Assembly: GCA_904501765.1 (NCBI GenBank)
Contig: CAJGCM010000047.1
Span: 1 to 13,506 of the forward strand
Reading direction: 5' to 3'
Source of the DNA: an uncultured Clostridia bacterium
GTDB taxonomy: Bacteria > Bacillota > Clostridia > Oscillospirales > CAG-272
DNA: 13,506 bases
A program made the position numbers and the translations under genes. Below the pieces are notes generated by a model. It did no database searches. It had not been told where the DNA came from and saw nothing but the letters and a program-made list of their open reading frames with translations. This document shows, in pieces, positions 1 through 8,132 of the stretch; the stretch's first letter is position 1, and each line of letters begins with the position of its first letter.

Positions 1-11
1 CCCAGGCCAAT

Positions 12-46
12 CTGTACCAGTCCCAGCACCGTGCGCACTGATACAG
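12..46. repeat. Imperfect inverted repeat in the left terminal region
   Basis: Bases 12-21 and 37-46 can pair over 10 bp with one mismatch around a 15-base centre that also contains short complementary stretches. It lies in the non-coding left end (1-147), outside every gene. In protein-primed phages the ends are replication origins, so structure here could matter, but no function is shown. Otherwise I see only the late terminator in bases 1-147. Confidence 0.35.
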
Positions 47-97
47 CATCCAGGGTGCGCTCATCCGACAGCCTGTGCCCTGGGTACATCCGACCAT

Positions 98-137
98 ACA
101 AAAAGGCCCACGTCACTACATCGAGTAACGTGGACCT
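98..137 (-). terminator. Rho-independent terminator of the late operon
   Basis: Read on the minus strand, bases 137-124 pair with 117-104 in a 14-bp stem with two G-U wobbles. The loop is 6 bases (123-118) and a run of five T follows (104-100). It lies just downstream of the packaging ATPase stop codon and is the only good terminator at the end of the minus-strand operon. In the opposite direction there is no T run, so it appears to work one way only. Confidence 0.8.
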
Positions 138-147
138 CTTAACCTGG

Positions 148-1140
148 TTACCTCACAAAGAACCCTATAAACTCATAGAATTGGTTCTTGACCTGCATAT
201 CCTCGAACCGGAGTAGGCCATTACGGAAAGCGAATACAATTCGCTGGACCCGTTTGCTATCGGCTATTGATTTGATTAGTAGTAGGTTGGCCTCATGGTC
301 ATCCTTTGTTAGACAATACAGGGAGTAGGAACTTGGGTCATATTGCCGGTTCACGTATATGAGGCCCTGGTCATAATCCACCCAGAAACCGTATATAATA
401 CCGGCGTATTTCATGCCCAGCATAAACTCCGCCTTTGGTGACTTGGGTTCAATGAATGTGGCATTGTCCAACAGCCACTTATTTTCTATGGCGTAGTCGC
501 CGTATCGGGTACCCGCAACTAGCTGACCGAAACGGGATTGTTTTTTCATGGCCACAAAATCTGCATCGGTGAACAGTTCCACGCACACCTGGCCTCTGAC
601 CGTGAACCGTTTGTTCATATCCGGCTTGATGTTCCAAAACAGGAAATACGGGTTCACAATCGTGACGGAATTGGCCAATAGAACCGCTCGCACATTGTCC
701 CGGGTTCGGGCGATGGTTTCGTACAGGTCAAGGAATACCTCCACTTCGTTTTTGAGGTATGTGATACGGCCTTTGTCTATGATAAACTCATCAAAGATGA
801 TTTTGTTTACAAATGGGTAGTTATTCGATTTTAGCTGACGGGACGTTGACAAGGCTATAAAATAGATGGCCACTTCACCGTTTATCATGCCGGTGTTACC
901 CTCAATTTTCAACTCATCATCCGGGTAATACTCACGTACAGCATCAAAGAACTTTCCGTTCTGTAACATTTCATCAATCTCCGTTTGGTAACGGCGAACC
1001 CACACACACTGCATCTTTTTCCTTTTGAAATCATCAATGGACCAGCGGGTACAATCGAACGTCTTACCACCACCACGGTTTGACAGTACCATATTCATTA
1101 TACGATTATGGGAAAGTATCCCTTGCCTACTCCACCACAT
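148..1140 (-). CDS. DNA packaging ATPase (phi29 gp16-like)
   Basis: 330 aa, close to phi29 gp16 (332 aa by memory). It should be the ATP-driven motor that pumps linear, protein-capped DNA into the prohead through the portal, with a structural RNA in phi29. A Walker A motif SNRGGGKT is at residues 20-27 and a Walker B stretch KIIFDEF is at 113-119 (D117, E118). The segment ARTRDNVRAVLLANS (144-158) followed by NPYF fits the family's arginine-finger and sensor region; R145 or R147 is the likely finger. The C-terminal third should be the RNase H-like nucleic-acid-binding domain, but I see no clear motif there. The ATG overlaps the lysin stop by one base (TAATG) and has GGAGG six bases upstream. 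As in phi29 it is the last late gene, here ended by the terminator at 98-137. Confidence 0.93.
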   Translation of the reverse strand: MWWSRQGILSHNRIMNMVLSNRGGGKTFDCTRWSIDDFKRKKMQCVWVRRYQTEIDEMLQNGKFFDAVREYYPDDELKIEGNTGMINGEVAIYFIALSTSRQLKSNNYPFVNKIIFDEFIIDKGRITYLKNEVEVFLDLYETIARTRDNVRAVLLANSVTIVNPYFLFWNIKPDMNKRFTVRGQVCVELFTDADFVAMKKQSRFGQLVAGTRYGDYAIENKWLLDNATFIEPKSPKAEFMLGMKYAGIIYGFWVDYDQGLIYVNRQYDPSSYSLYCLTKDDHEANLLLIKSIADSKRVQRIVFAFRNGLLRFEDMQVKNQFYEFIGFFVR

Positions 1141-2189
1141 TACACACGCCTCCGGGTTGCTATCAGCAATAGAAACGGCATCCGCTTACGAGGTGTGTAT
1201 ACCCCTGGGTAATCCGGGGTTTCTGTGTCGTCCAGGCCTGCGAGGAACTTATACCATTTTTCCGCCTGGGTCGCTCTGTTCGGCTGGTCCGGGTCGGCGG
1301 GTCGTTCGTAGTTGGCCAGAAAAGCCATTGCCAGATAACCTGCGCCTTTCGTACTGGTCTTGAACTCTGCAAAGGTTTCCGGGTATGCATCCGTAGGGTA
1401 GTATTGCAGGCCGTTTTTCAGCTCATACTCGATGCGTTCCAACTGGGTATCCATTTCAGTATAGTCGAGGTATTGACTATTTGCCCAGGAAATCAGCTTT
1501 GTGGCAGGTGTCCATTGTACAAGTCCATATCCACGTTCAGTGTTGCCCTCGTTCAGACTTTCCCATATTCCTGGGTTGATGGTGCTTTCCGTCTGCATAT
1601 TGCCCAGCATACCGGCCACGGCGTTCATGGTCCAGCCGTAACTTTTCAGATAGTTCCAGATATACCGGGCGTTTACTTCCATTTCTGACTTGGTCAAATA
1701 GCGGTTGCCTGTGACCACGGTTTCAGCCTCATCAAATACCACAGGGTTATATATGAAACCCTGGAACGTGTAGGCGGAAGATTGACCCCAGTTTCCATCA
1801 TTGGAACGGGTTTTCGTCCAAAATGGCTTGGTGGAATTATATCCGCTTTCCGATGTCATAATGGACCCGTCCGCATTGATGGCCTCCACGATGGCCACAT
1901 GGCCTGCGCCGTCTGTGCTGTACCCAGCTTCACCTTTACGCCAACAGATAACCGCACCCAGTCGGGGCGTTTGGCCTCGTTGGTAACCGTCACTGGTTTT
2001 ACCCCACCAATCCTCTGCATTGCCCCAGGACAGTTTCGGAATGGTTCCGCCCGTCAGTTCCCAGAAACGGCCGAACGCATAACATGTGCAGTTTGGCAGG
2101 CCGTAGCCGGATTTATAAAACGGGTTATCCGCATAATAATATGTGTTATCTGTTGTGGGGGTTTCGGTGCGGGGTATAAACTCAGCCAT
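1140..2189 (-). CDS. Two-domain peptidoglycan hydrolase: N-terminal CHAP, C-terminal phage-type lysozyme
   Basis: 349 aa. Residues about 20-150 look like a CHAP amidase/endopeptidase: NCTCYAFGR at 33-41 gives the likely nucleophile C34, and AGHVAIVE at 95-102 gives H97. Residues about 164-318 look like the phage tail lysozyme domain also found in phi29 gp13, with a likely catalytic glutamate E201 in MLGNMQTES and the pattern GYGLVQWTP (220-228). A linker and a basic, hydrophobic C-terminal tail (KRMPFLLLIATRRRV) follow. phi29 has separate tail-tip (gp13) and endolysin (gp15) genes; I see only this one catalytic lysin, so it may serve as endolysin, tail-tip enzyme, or both. It starts at ATG 2189, overlapping the LysM gene by 8 bases in another frame, with its own GGAGG nine bases upstream. 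The enzyme class is strong; which stage it acts at is open. Confidence 0.9.
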   Translation of the reverse strand: MAEFIPRTETPTTDNTYYYADNPFYKSGYGLPNCTCYAFGRFWELTGGTIPKLSWGNAEDWWGKTSDGYQRGQTPRLGAVICWRKGEAGYSTDGAGHVAIVEAINADGSIMTSESGYNSTKPFWTKTRSNDGNWGQSSAYTFQGFIYNPVVFDEAETVVTGNRYLTKSEMEVNARYIWNYLKSYGWTMNAVAGMLGNMQTESTINPGIWESLNEGNTERGYGLVQWTPATKLISWANSQYLDYTEMDTQLERIEYELKNGLQYYPTDAYPETFAEFKTSTKGAGYLAMAFLANYERPADPDQPNRATQAEKWYKFLAGLDDTETPDYPGVYTPRKRMPFLLLIATRRRV

Positions 2190-2427
2190 TCAGTAACGCC
2201 TCCAGCTTTTTGTATTCAGGCAAATCCTCGATAGCATCCAGACACGCCACCAGGGCATTATGTACGGCGGTGGCCTTGTCCACTTTCTCCGGGATTTTCA
2301 GCACCTGTCCAGGGTAAATGTAATTCTTGTTTTTGATCGCGTTGGTGGCCACAAGGGCCTCCACGGTGGTGTCATACTTTCGGGCGATAGCGAACAGGGT
2401 ATCACCCTTTTTCACTGTGTAATTCAT
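2182..2427 (-). CDS. Small stand-alone LysM peptidoglycan-binding protein
   Basis: 81 aa. Residues 1-46 are a near-textbook LysM domain: YTVKKGDTLFAIARKY at the start, then a conserved asparagine region and YPGQVLKIP at the end. A short charged helix of about 35 residues completes the protein, with no catalytic domain and no signal peptide. LysM binds N-acetylglucosamine in peptidoglycan. In phi29 such domains sit at the C-terminus of the endolysin; here the binding part is a separate gene between holin and lysin. It overlaps the holin stop by four bases (ATGA) and the lysin start by eight, so the three are probably translated as a coupled lysis cassette. GGAGG precedes the ATG. It may be a cell-wall-targeting partner of the lysin, or a virion component that binds the wall. 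Confidence 0.88.
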   Translation of the reverse strand: MNYTVKKGDTLFAIARKYDTTVEALVATNAIKNKNYIYPGQVLKIPEKVDKATAVHNALVACLDAIEDLPEYKKLEALLNG

Positions 2428-2759
2428 TTACTACCTCCGTTCAGCTTGGCGAAAAAACCCCTAATTTTATCGGGCATAATCTGTGGGTTGATAGCACAAA
2501 TATTTTCGGTGACACTTCCCGCCTCCATGAGAATTACATATACACACAGGGATACAGCCACCGGGACATTTACACCAATGTCAACAAGGGTTTGCGCATA
2601 GTCCACAAGGACACCGAAAATAACACAAAGAATAGACCCACATTTATGGAAAAGGCCCTCACGCATGATGCTAGAAGTGTAGGTCTTTTCCTTAAATGCT
2701 TTTATAAGACCGGTTGCCATGTCCAGCACAATGAACAGGGCAGTGATTAAATAAATCAT
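2424..2759 (-). CDS. Holin (phage_holin_4-type)
   Basis: 111 aa, small and hydrophobic, with three likely membrane segments: residues about 2-18, 42-60 and 66-85. The residues DMATGLIKAF after the first segment and a C-terminal charged tail with MPDKIRGFFAKL resemble the phage_holin_4 family, typical of Gram-positive phages and of the holin (gp14) of phi29-like phages. It would form the membrane lesion that releases the lysin. AAGGAGG stands five bases before the ATG, and the gene ends in an ATGA overlap with the LysM gene. Holin-then-lysin order matches phi29 genes 14 and 15. Confidence 0.88.
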   Translation of the reverse strand: MIYLITALFIVLDMATGLIKAFKEKTYTSSIMREGLFHKCGSILCVIFGVLVDYAQTLVDIGVNVPVAVSLCVYVILMEAGSVTENICAINPQIMPDKIRGFFAKLNGGSK

Positions 2760-2768
2760 AGTTCCTCC

Positions 2769-4994
2769 TTATTTGTAATGATTTTCAGTGTCTACAACAC
2801 CCAAACGGTAAAGGATGCGATTTGCAATAGCCTTAAATCCGATATCACCGGGGTGAGAGGCTACATCGCTGTCCGTAATGGTTTTAACTGTACCATCTGA
2901 CAGGGTGTATGTATTACCCACAGCAGACTTGTTACCATCGCTGGCAAGGTCCCAAATGTCGATGAATGTACATCCGGTGGCCCTGCAGACCTCCCGCATG
3001 ATGGAGCGTTTTTCCTCGGTCTGATACCAGGCACCGACCCAGACCATACGGGCGTTGGGGAGCCGGGTACGGAAGAACTTAACCAGGTTGGTGGCACCGG
3101 TGCGGAAAATACTAACCTTTGCTGTGGTGTTGACATTATCGCCCAACTGGATAATAACCAGGTCAGTATCCGGGTTATTAATGACCGGGGAGGTGAGGTT
3201 GGAATACATCCAATTGGTCTGGGAGTCGTTTGTGGTACAATTTTCCCAATCGGACCCTTTCACACGCAAGGCAGAGAATGTGGGGTTCTTGGCCTTGAGT
3301 TCCTGGTTGACCAGGGCGAAATAGTCCTTTTCTGCGTTGGACGCAGCCATTCCGAACTCGTCGAAACCCAACAACAGACTATTACCAATGTACAATGCTT
3401 TATTTGCGAATACCGGTACGGGGATAAGGTTTCCCTCGTTGTTAACCTGGGTTACATATCTGCCACCATTGGGGGCCACGATGAAATCCGGGGCCTGTTC
3501 CGATGTAACGTTACCGGCGATTGCCATAATGGTTTCCGGGATGCTCTCCGTGTGCCAGTTGTCCCGGAGTGCGTTCCAGTAAACCTTGATGTTGGTGAAA
3601 CGGGTGGTTGTTTCATCCACACCATGACGGAGGAACCAGATGCGGTTAATCTGCATACCGGCGGTGGCCAGGTAGATTTCGGGGTCCAGCTCAACCTCAT
3701 AGTGGCCACTCTCGACCACCTTGAGTACCGTTTTATAGCCAGCACTGCTACTGATACTCCGGGCCACATTAACGTCGATATAATGTTCCCCGGTCAGAGC
3801 CTTATCACCGACGTTCATTTCCACGTCAAACGACACATAGACCCTTTTCGACTTATCATAGGGTAAACCCAAGGTAGAGAAACCACGGTCACCGCTGGCA
3901 GTAATCTCAAGACCGTTTTCCAGCTTGTTTTCAGCGGGAATTTCGGCACCGGTAAAGGCCACAACAAAATCGGACGGTTTCCCGGCCAGGATTACACACC
4001 CGGTTACGGCGTTGTGGTTGTCCTCGATTTTCTGCTCCTGCTCCTTAACCATATTATACAGCTGAACGGCGTGGCCACTGGCGGTATAATCCACAAAACC
4101 CTTGTCAATGAGGGGTGCCTCATACACCATAAAATGGGGAACCTCATACAGATAATCGGTTTCCATTGCGGTTTCCGTGTTGTGGACAAGCCACACGGAT
4201 TTAACGTTGAATGTGTATGCGGACGGGTCAATGGTGATTTTGTTAAGACCATCACTCAAAGCACAGACTTTGCGATACTTCGCACTGTCCAGGGTGTTGT
4301 TGGCCTCAGACACATACAGGTCAAGGGACGGGAGATTGGGTCGGCTCACCAGGTCAACTTCCACATACAGTTTTCCTGTAGTCTTTCGGGTAAAGAGCGG
4401 GGTTGCCACACCATAGTTACCACCATTTGCCGGGGAGTAGATATCCACTCGGTCATTGCTCACGTGTACCTTGTCATAACCCTCTGCGAACGGTTCGCCG
4501 TTGGACCAATTGACCAGGTCATGCAGGTGCCTGCCGTGGTGAATAATGATACCGGTGGTTTCCTCCTTGAGGGTCTGCAATTCCGCATCCATTGCCCTGG
4601 TGGCACCGCCCAGGGTATCACAGGAAGCACCGTCCGCACGAACACGACCATCAATGATTTCCGCATCCATTACGGTGGAGCCGTGTTCGATGCCACCTAA
4701 GAGGTTGTTAAGCCGGGCGGAAAGCTCACCGGCGTACTCGTCGATTATTTCAGTGAACATACCGTTTTCGGCGTACTGCTCCACCGTCTGCAAAACCTTT
4801 TCCGGGATGTCTACATTGAGCATATCACCCATGGTTTGCTCGGTGTTCTGTCGGAGTTGGTTCTGGGCCTCCACCAGCTCATTGATTTTGGCAGTGGTAC
4901 GGCCCGACAGCTCCAGTGCGGTCATGGCCTCCTCATCATAGATGGTGGGTGGATTTTCCATTGCATAGTGTGGGTTCAAAGGATTGATACTCAT
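2769..4994 (-). CDS. Receptor-binding / neck appendage protein with C-terminal SGNH hydrolase
   Basis: 741 aa, in the position of the phi29 neck appendage gene (gp12) but not recognisably homologous to it. Residues 1-100 are polar and helical, with a likely coiled coil at 30-60, as in the virion-attaching part of tail fibres. Residues about 165-292 and 340-473 look like two copies of a beta-rich domain, possibly carbohydrate-binding (shared patterns VYVSFD/LYVEVD, AGYKTV/AKYRKV, IWFLRH/VWLVHN). Residues 532-733 fit an SGNH/GDSL esterase: block I IGNSLL with S539, block III IQLGDN with N620, block V SHPGDIGF with H714. Such domains de-acetylate surface polysaccharides, so the protein probably recognises and trims the host surface glycan. 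AAGGAGG precedes the ATG. The N-terminus is free of known folds. The overall role is well supported by position and fold; the substrate is unknown. Confidence 0.85.
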   Translation of the reverse strand: MSINPLNPHYAMENPPTIYDEEAMTALELSGRTTAKINELVEAQNQLRQNTEQTMGDMLNVDIPEKVLQTVEQYAENGMFTEIIDEYAGELSARLNNLLGGIEHGSTVMDAEIIDGRVRADGASCDTLGGATRAMDAELQTLKEETTGIIIHHGRHLHDLVNWSNGEPFAEGYDKVHVSNDRVDIYSPANGGNYGVATPLFTRKTTGKLYVEVDLVSRPNLPSLDLYVSEANNTLDSAKYRKVCALSDGLNKITIDPSAYTFNVKSVWLVHNTETAMETDYLYEVPHFMVYEAPLIDKGFVDYTASGHAVQLYNMVKEQEQKIEDNHNAVTGCVILAGKPSDFVVAFTGAEIPAENKLENGLEITASGDRGFSTLGLPYDKSKRVYVSFDVEMNVGDKALTGEHYIDVNVARSISSSAGYKTVLKVVESGHYEVELDPEIYLATAGMQINRIWFLRHGVDETTTRFTNIKVYWNALRDNWHTESIPETIMAIAGNVTSEQAPDFIVAPNGGRYVTQVNNEGNLIPVPVFANKALYIGNSLLLGFDEFGMAASNAEKDYFALVNQELKAKNPTFSALRVKGSDWENCTTNDSQTNWMYSNLTSPVINNPDTDLVIIQLGDNVNTTAKVSIFRTGATNLVKFFRTRLPNARMVWVGAWYQTEEKRSIMREVCRATGCTFIDIWDLASDGNKSAVGNTYTLSDGTVKTITDSDVASHPGDIGFKAIANRILYRLGVVDTENHYK

Positions 4995-5005
4995 TTTATA
5001 CCTCC

Positions 5006-5623
5006 TTAATAAACCATGAGGAACAGGTCATTAAGCTCCTCGATGATTTGCAAATCAATGTTGATAAATGCGCTTCGGATGTTCTGCACCTCACCACCCA
5101 GGGGTTGCACACCAATGTTACCCTTGCGGGTCAACGTGTGGCCGGTTTCGCCCTCTGTGGTGGATGTATCATCCGTTCGGGTTGCGTTGGTGAGGTGGTC
5201 GTCCAGGTTGTCAATGGTCCCCTGTGGCGTATCGGAAAACTTCGCCGTACCGCCGGTTTTGGTTTCACCCTTATTGGTGGCCTTGAACTCCTCCACCAGG
5301 TTATAACTTTCTAGCGGGTCCTCGATATTCCGGAACTTTGCATCGAACTCATAGAGTTGGACATAGTACGGCATGATTTCCCGCATCCGGGTGCGGAAGT
5401 AGTGGAGGAACCGGCCCACGGTTTCCTGGCCGATTTGGCGGAAACGGTAGTGGTTAACAATTTTCTCCTGGAGGCGTTGCCGGTCAAAGTCCACCTTACA
5501 GGTTTTCCCGTTGTACTGGATTTCGGACCGTGGCACCGGGTAATCAAAATCCCAGATGTCCACACCGGAGGCAACAATATCGCCCAGCTCTACGGTCACA
5601 CCGGTATTATCATAGTTAAGCAT
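5006..5623 (-). CDS. Lower collar / connector protein (phi29 gp11-like)
   Basis: 205 aa from the ATG at 5623. An ATG 27 bases upstream exists, but AAGGAGGG lies directly before the 5623 start and inside the longer reading, so 5623 is preferred. It should form the lower collar ring joining portal and tail. Its position between the portal and the appendage gene matches phi29 gene 11, although phi29 gp11 is longer (about 290 aa). Residues 8-75 are rich in aromatic and basic residues (YRFRQIGQETVGRFLHYFRT). A threonine-, glycine- and asparagine-rich loop region follows, then the C-terminal helix INIDLQIIEELNDLFLMVY. The gene overlaps the end of the portal gene by eight bases, suggesting coupled translation. 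The assignment rests on order and general character; sequence similarity was not computed. Confidence 0.8.
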   Translation of the reverse strand: MLNYDNTGVTVELGDIVASGVDIWDFDYPVPRSEIQYNGKTCKVDFDRQRLQEKIVNHYRFRQIGQETVGRFLHYFRTRMREIMPYYVQLYEFDAKFRNIEDPLESYNLVEEFKATNKGETKTGGTAKFSDTPQGTIDNLDDHLTNATRTDDTSTTEGETGHTLTRKGNIGVQPLGGEVQNIRSAFINIDLQIIEELNDLFLMVY

Positions 5624-6464
5624 TGGTGCCCTCCTTTTCAACAGTTTCAACAGGTTTCTCCACAGGATCCCGACGTTTCACGGAAATGGACAGGCCGAAA
5701 AGGGCGTTGATTTCCTCACAGGCTTTTTTCCGGGCTTCCAATTGCAGGTCCGCAAAGCTGGCAATTAACTGATTGTTGCTTTCGGCCTCGTCTGTGATGA
5801 GGCGTTCCTTTTTATCCACCGGGGTATTGTCCTGGCCCAGGAACGTCAGCAGGTCACTTTCCACAGACCGTTTATAATCCATCAGCTCATTACCCATAAA
5901 CTGCACCCCGGTCATAAATGCCTGGATGCTTTCCAGGTTCAAACCCCGGTCCGCAAAGATGGCCGGGACGTTCCCGTCCACCTGCTGAAAAATCCGCTTG
6001 AATGTCAGAACGTCTTTGTCGTCACAGGTAAACACCACCGGCGTTTTGCAGGCCTTAATATTCACATCCATGGTGCGCTCCGCCTCGGTCAGTTTATTGA
6101 CGTAGTGCATGAGAAAATCATGGGTGGCCAAACCAAGCAGATTGTTACGAATAACCACACACTTGTCGGCGTTTACTTTGCGCTGGTAGTTGAAACCATG
6201 TACCCGATACCACAGCGGGTCGCCGTACACGTTGACATTACCACCGGGTGCACATTCCAGAACCATGTGGGACATGGACGGGTCACGGAAAAAACAGGCC
6301 CTACCGTGTGAAAATAGCAGGCGTTCAATGTGCCGGGGTTCGATACCGTCCGGGAGGCCCTGCCACTCCCATTCGTTCATTGCAATCAACTTGAACTTAT
6401 CAAACAGGGTGCGGAATGTTAGGTCGTTGAGAAGGTCGGTTAAATTCGCTCGTTTTCTTGCCAT
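5616..6464 (-). CDS. Portal / upper collar protein (phi29 gp10-like)
   Basis: 282 aa, slightly shorter than phi29 gp10 (309 aa). It should form the twelve-subunit portal at one prohead vertex, through which the ATPase threads DNA and onto which the collar and tail assemble. The N-terminus is basic (MARKRANLTDLL). The middle contains the NWEW-like stretch MNEWEWQGLPDGI (29-41), which suits the phi29 portal pattern, and GDPLWYRVHGFNYQRKV (80-96). The region about 160-265 is mostly helical, as in portal stem and wing domains. A charged tail (EKPVETVEKEGTNA) ends the protein. The start has AGGAAGTG upstream and lies 11 bases after the tail knob stop codon. Order and length support the call more than any single motif. 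Confidence 0.87.
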   Translation of the reverse strand: MARKRANLTDLLNDLTFRTLFDKFKLIAMNEWEWQGLPDGIEPRHIERLLFSHGRACFFRDPSMSHMVLECAPGGNVNVYGDPLWYRVHGFNYQRKVNADKCVVIRNNLLGLATHDFLMHYVNKLTEAERTMDVNIKACKTPVVFTCDDKDVLTFKRIFQQVDGNVPAIFADRGLNLESIQAFMTGVQFMGNELMDYKRSVESDLLTFLGQDNTPVDKKERLITDEAESNNQLIASFADLQLEARKKACEEINALFGLSISVKRRDPVEKPVETVEKEGTNA

Positions 6465-6475
6465 GTTGTCACTTC

Positions 6476-8119
6476 CTATACAGCATTGTTCAGCGCATAA
6501 TTTCCGATTTGGTCACCGTTTACCCAGAACGTTACACCATTGTCAAAAATGCGCTCAATTAGGGTTATATCCTCATTACACACACCACCGGCAACCTTGC
6601 ACCCTACTGTCTTTACATAAGTAAAAGCGGGTCGGGCGTGGATGTTGGGCACCTGCACCCGGTTGAGCTTGTAACCAAACATTGTGAAATAATCATCAAT
6701 CTGTTTGGCGTACTCTGCCCGGATACATTTATAATAGAAAGAAAACGTCTGTTTCCCGCTGGCCACGTTGACAGTGCTGGAAAAGGTTCCCTTTGCCTGG
6801 GGTGGCTGTGCCTTTGCATCCTCTTTCTGTGCCATGATAGTACCAATCTGATTAAGACCACCGTAGGTCGTTACAGCACCACCACCGGCCATGGCTAAAT
6901 TACCTGTTGCCACACCGGCCACCATTGCACCCAGACCCGCCAGAGCGGTGACCGTGGCGGTGTTTTCGGCGTGTGCCATTTGGTTGTAGTTCTGGGCCAA
7001 CCATACCTTATAGGTATCACTATCCCAGGCACACGGCGGGAAGTTGGCTAGGGTAACACCCTCATCAAAGTTGGGTTGTGAGCCAGGCATATTGTAGCAA
7101 TCCGGAACCAGCTTCACACCGGCATCCGGGGATATTGCACCATACAGCCGGAAGATGTAGACCTCCTCCGGTGTGTCGAATTGTTCAAACCGATATTCCG
7201 CCTTGTCACCCTGGTTGCCTGTGACGTACAACAGGTTATAAGGGTGGGAATACAGTTTTTTATTTTTGGGTGTGTAACCCTGGAACAAATTCTCCCGGTA
7301 ATTATCATACAGAGCCAGAGTGTCAGAAATAGGATTAACACCACACACGTTTGCGCATCTGCGATTTTCCCAATCAAATTCGTTCCACCTGTATTCTGTG
7401 AAATTCTCACCGTCAAAGGTCTGACAGAGGGTGACCAGGTTTTTGGGATACATCCAGATCGCCACCACGGCATCCGGTTTACCCACACTATCCAGGCCCT
7501 GGAGCTGGGTTTCCAGCTTCTCCATATCATCAAAAGCATACACACCCAAACCGCTATATACACCATTGAAATCCCTGGCGTATGCTGTGGGTGAGCTTTC
7601 GTTGATATTGTAGGTCAAATCTATAGCAGACATAACCAGAATACCCATTTTAGATATATTGTACATATCATACGTGTGGTAATTGGTGTACGGCCCCAGC
7701 TCCAAACCCTCCGGAACAGTATGTTCCCCGGGTCTGTCTGTGGTGGTGTGCTGACGTTCCACAAAGCAGGGAAGCAACTGCACACCATCAAAAAGGTGTG
7801 TTTGGATTACGTCCAGTTCCAGGTAAAGTTTTACTGTGGTATCGCTCACATACTCCACCTTATTGATAAAGTAGTAATATGGTTTCACGCCTGGATTGAC
7901 TACATACAGATAGTTCCATCCCTGGGCAACTGCCACCGTTGCCTCCACCTTTAACTCCCAGTTCCGGCGGTGGTGGGAATATGCGGGAAAAGTCCGCACG
8001 ACTTTCCCCGCAAAATATCCCTGCTGTGCCTCACGGGAGGCAAAATAAATGGTATGCAGATACCGGTTATCCAGGCGCACACCGGCACAGATATAAACTT
8101 GCGTCAATGGTGCGCTCAT
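6476..8119 (-). CDS. Distal tail knob protein (phi29 gp9-like)
   Basis: 547 aa, against 599 aa in phi29 gp9. It would form the hexameric tube at the tail tip that carries DNA across the host envelope. The N-terminus (GVRLDNRYLHTIYFASREAQ) and the stretches KLYSHPYNLLYVTG (288-301) and YFTMFGYKLNRVQVPN (477-492) followed by AFTYVKT (498-504) resemble phi29 gp9 as I remember it. Residues about 386-430 are a long glycine- and alanine-rich hydrophobic segment (LAGLGAMVAGVATGNLAMAG). It corresponds to the phi29 gp9 loops that plug the tail and insert into the membrane on infection. A polar stretch QKEDAKAQPPQAKG closes the loop. AGGGAGGG precedes the ATG. It sits between capsid and portal as in phi29. 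Confidence 0.93.
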   Translation of the reverse strand: MSAPLTQVYICAGVRLDNRYLHTIYFASREAQQGYFAGKVVRTFPAYSHHRRNWELKVEATVAVAQGWNYLYVVNPGVKPYYYFINKVEYVSDTTVKLYLELDVIQTHLFDGVQLLPCFVERQHTTTDRPGEHTVPEGLELGPYTNYHTYDMYNISKMGILVMSAIDLTYNINESSPTAYARDFNGVYSGLGVYAFDDMEKLETQLQGLDSVGKPDAVVAIWMYPKNLVTLCQTFDGENFTEYRWNEFDWENRRCANVCGVNPISDTLALYDNYRENLFQGYTPKNKKLYSHPYNLLYVTGNQGDKAEYRFEQFDTPEEVYIFRLYGAISPDAGVKLVPDCYNMPGSQPNFDEGVTLANFPPCAWDSDTYKVWLAQNYNQMAHAENTATVTALAGLGAMVAGVATGNLAMAGGGAVTTYGGLNQIGTIMAQKEDAKAQPPQAKGTFSSTVNVASGKQTFSFYYKCIRAEYAKQIDDYFTMFGYKLNRVQVPNIHARPAFTYVKTVGCKVAGGVCNEDITLIERIFDNGVTFWVNGDQIGNYALNNAV

Positions 8120-8132
8120 GGGTCACCCTCCC

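Noticed and set aside
2182..2189. Possible programmed frameshift joining LysM to the lysin
   Set aside because: The frames differ by one, but there is no slippery heptamer, and the lysin has its own ATG with GGAGG nine bases upstream.
4014..4700. Open frame of 228 codons on the plus strand inside the receptor-binding gene
   Set aside because: Antisense to a confident gene, no ribosome binding site, low-complexity hydrophobic product.
5624..5650. Longer start for the lower collar gene
   Set aside because: The ribosome binding site AAGGAGGG lies inside this extension, directly before the ATG at 5623.
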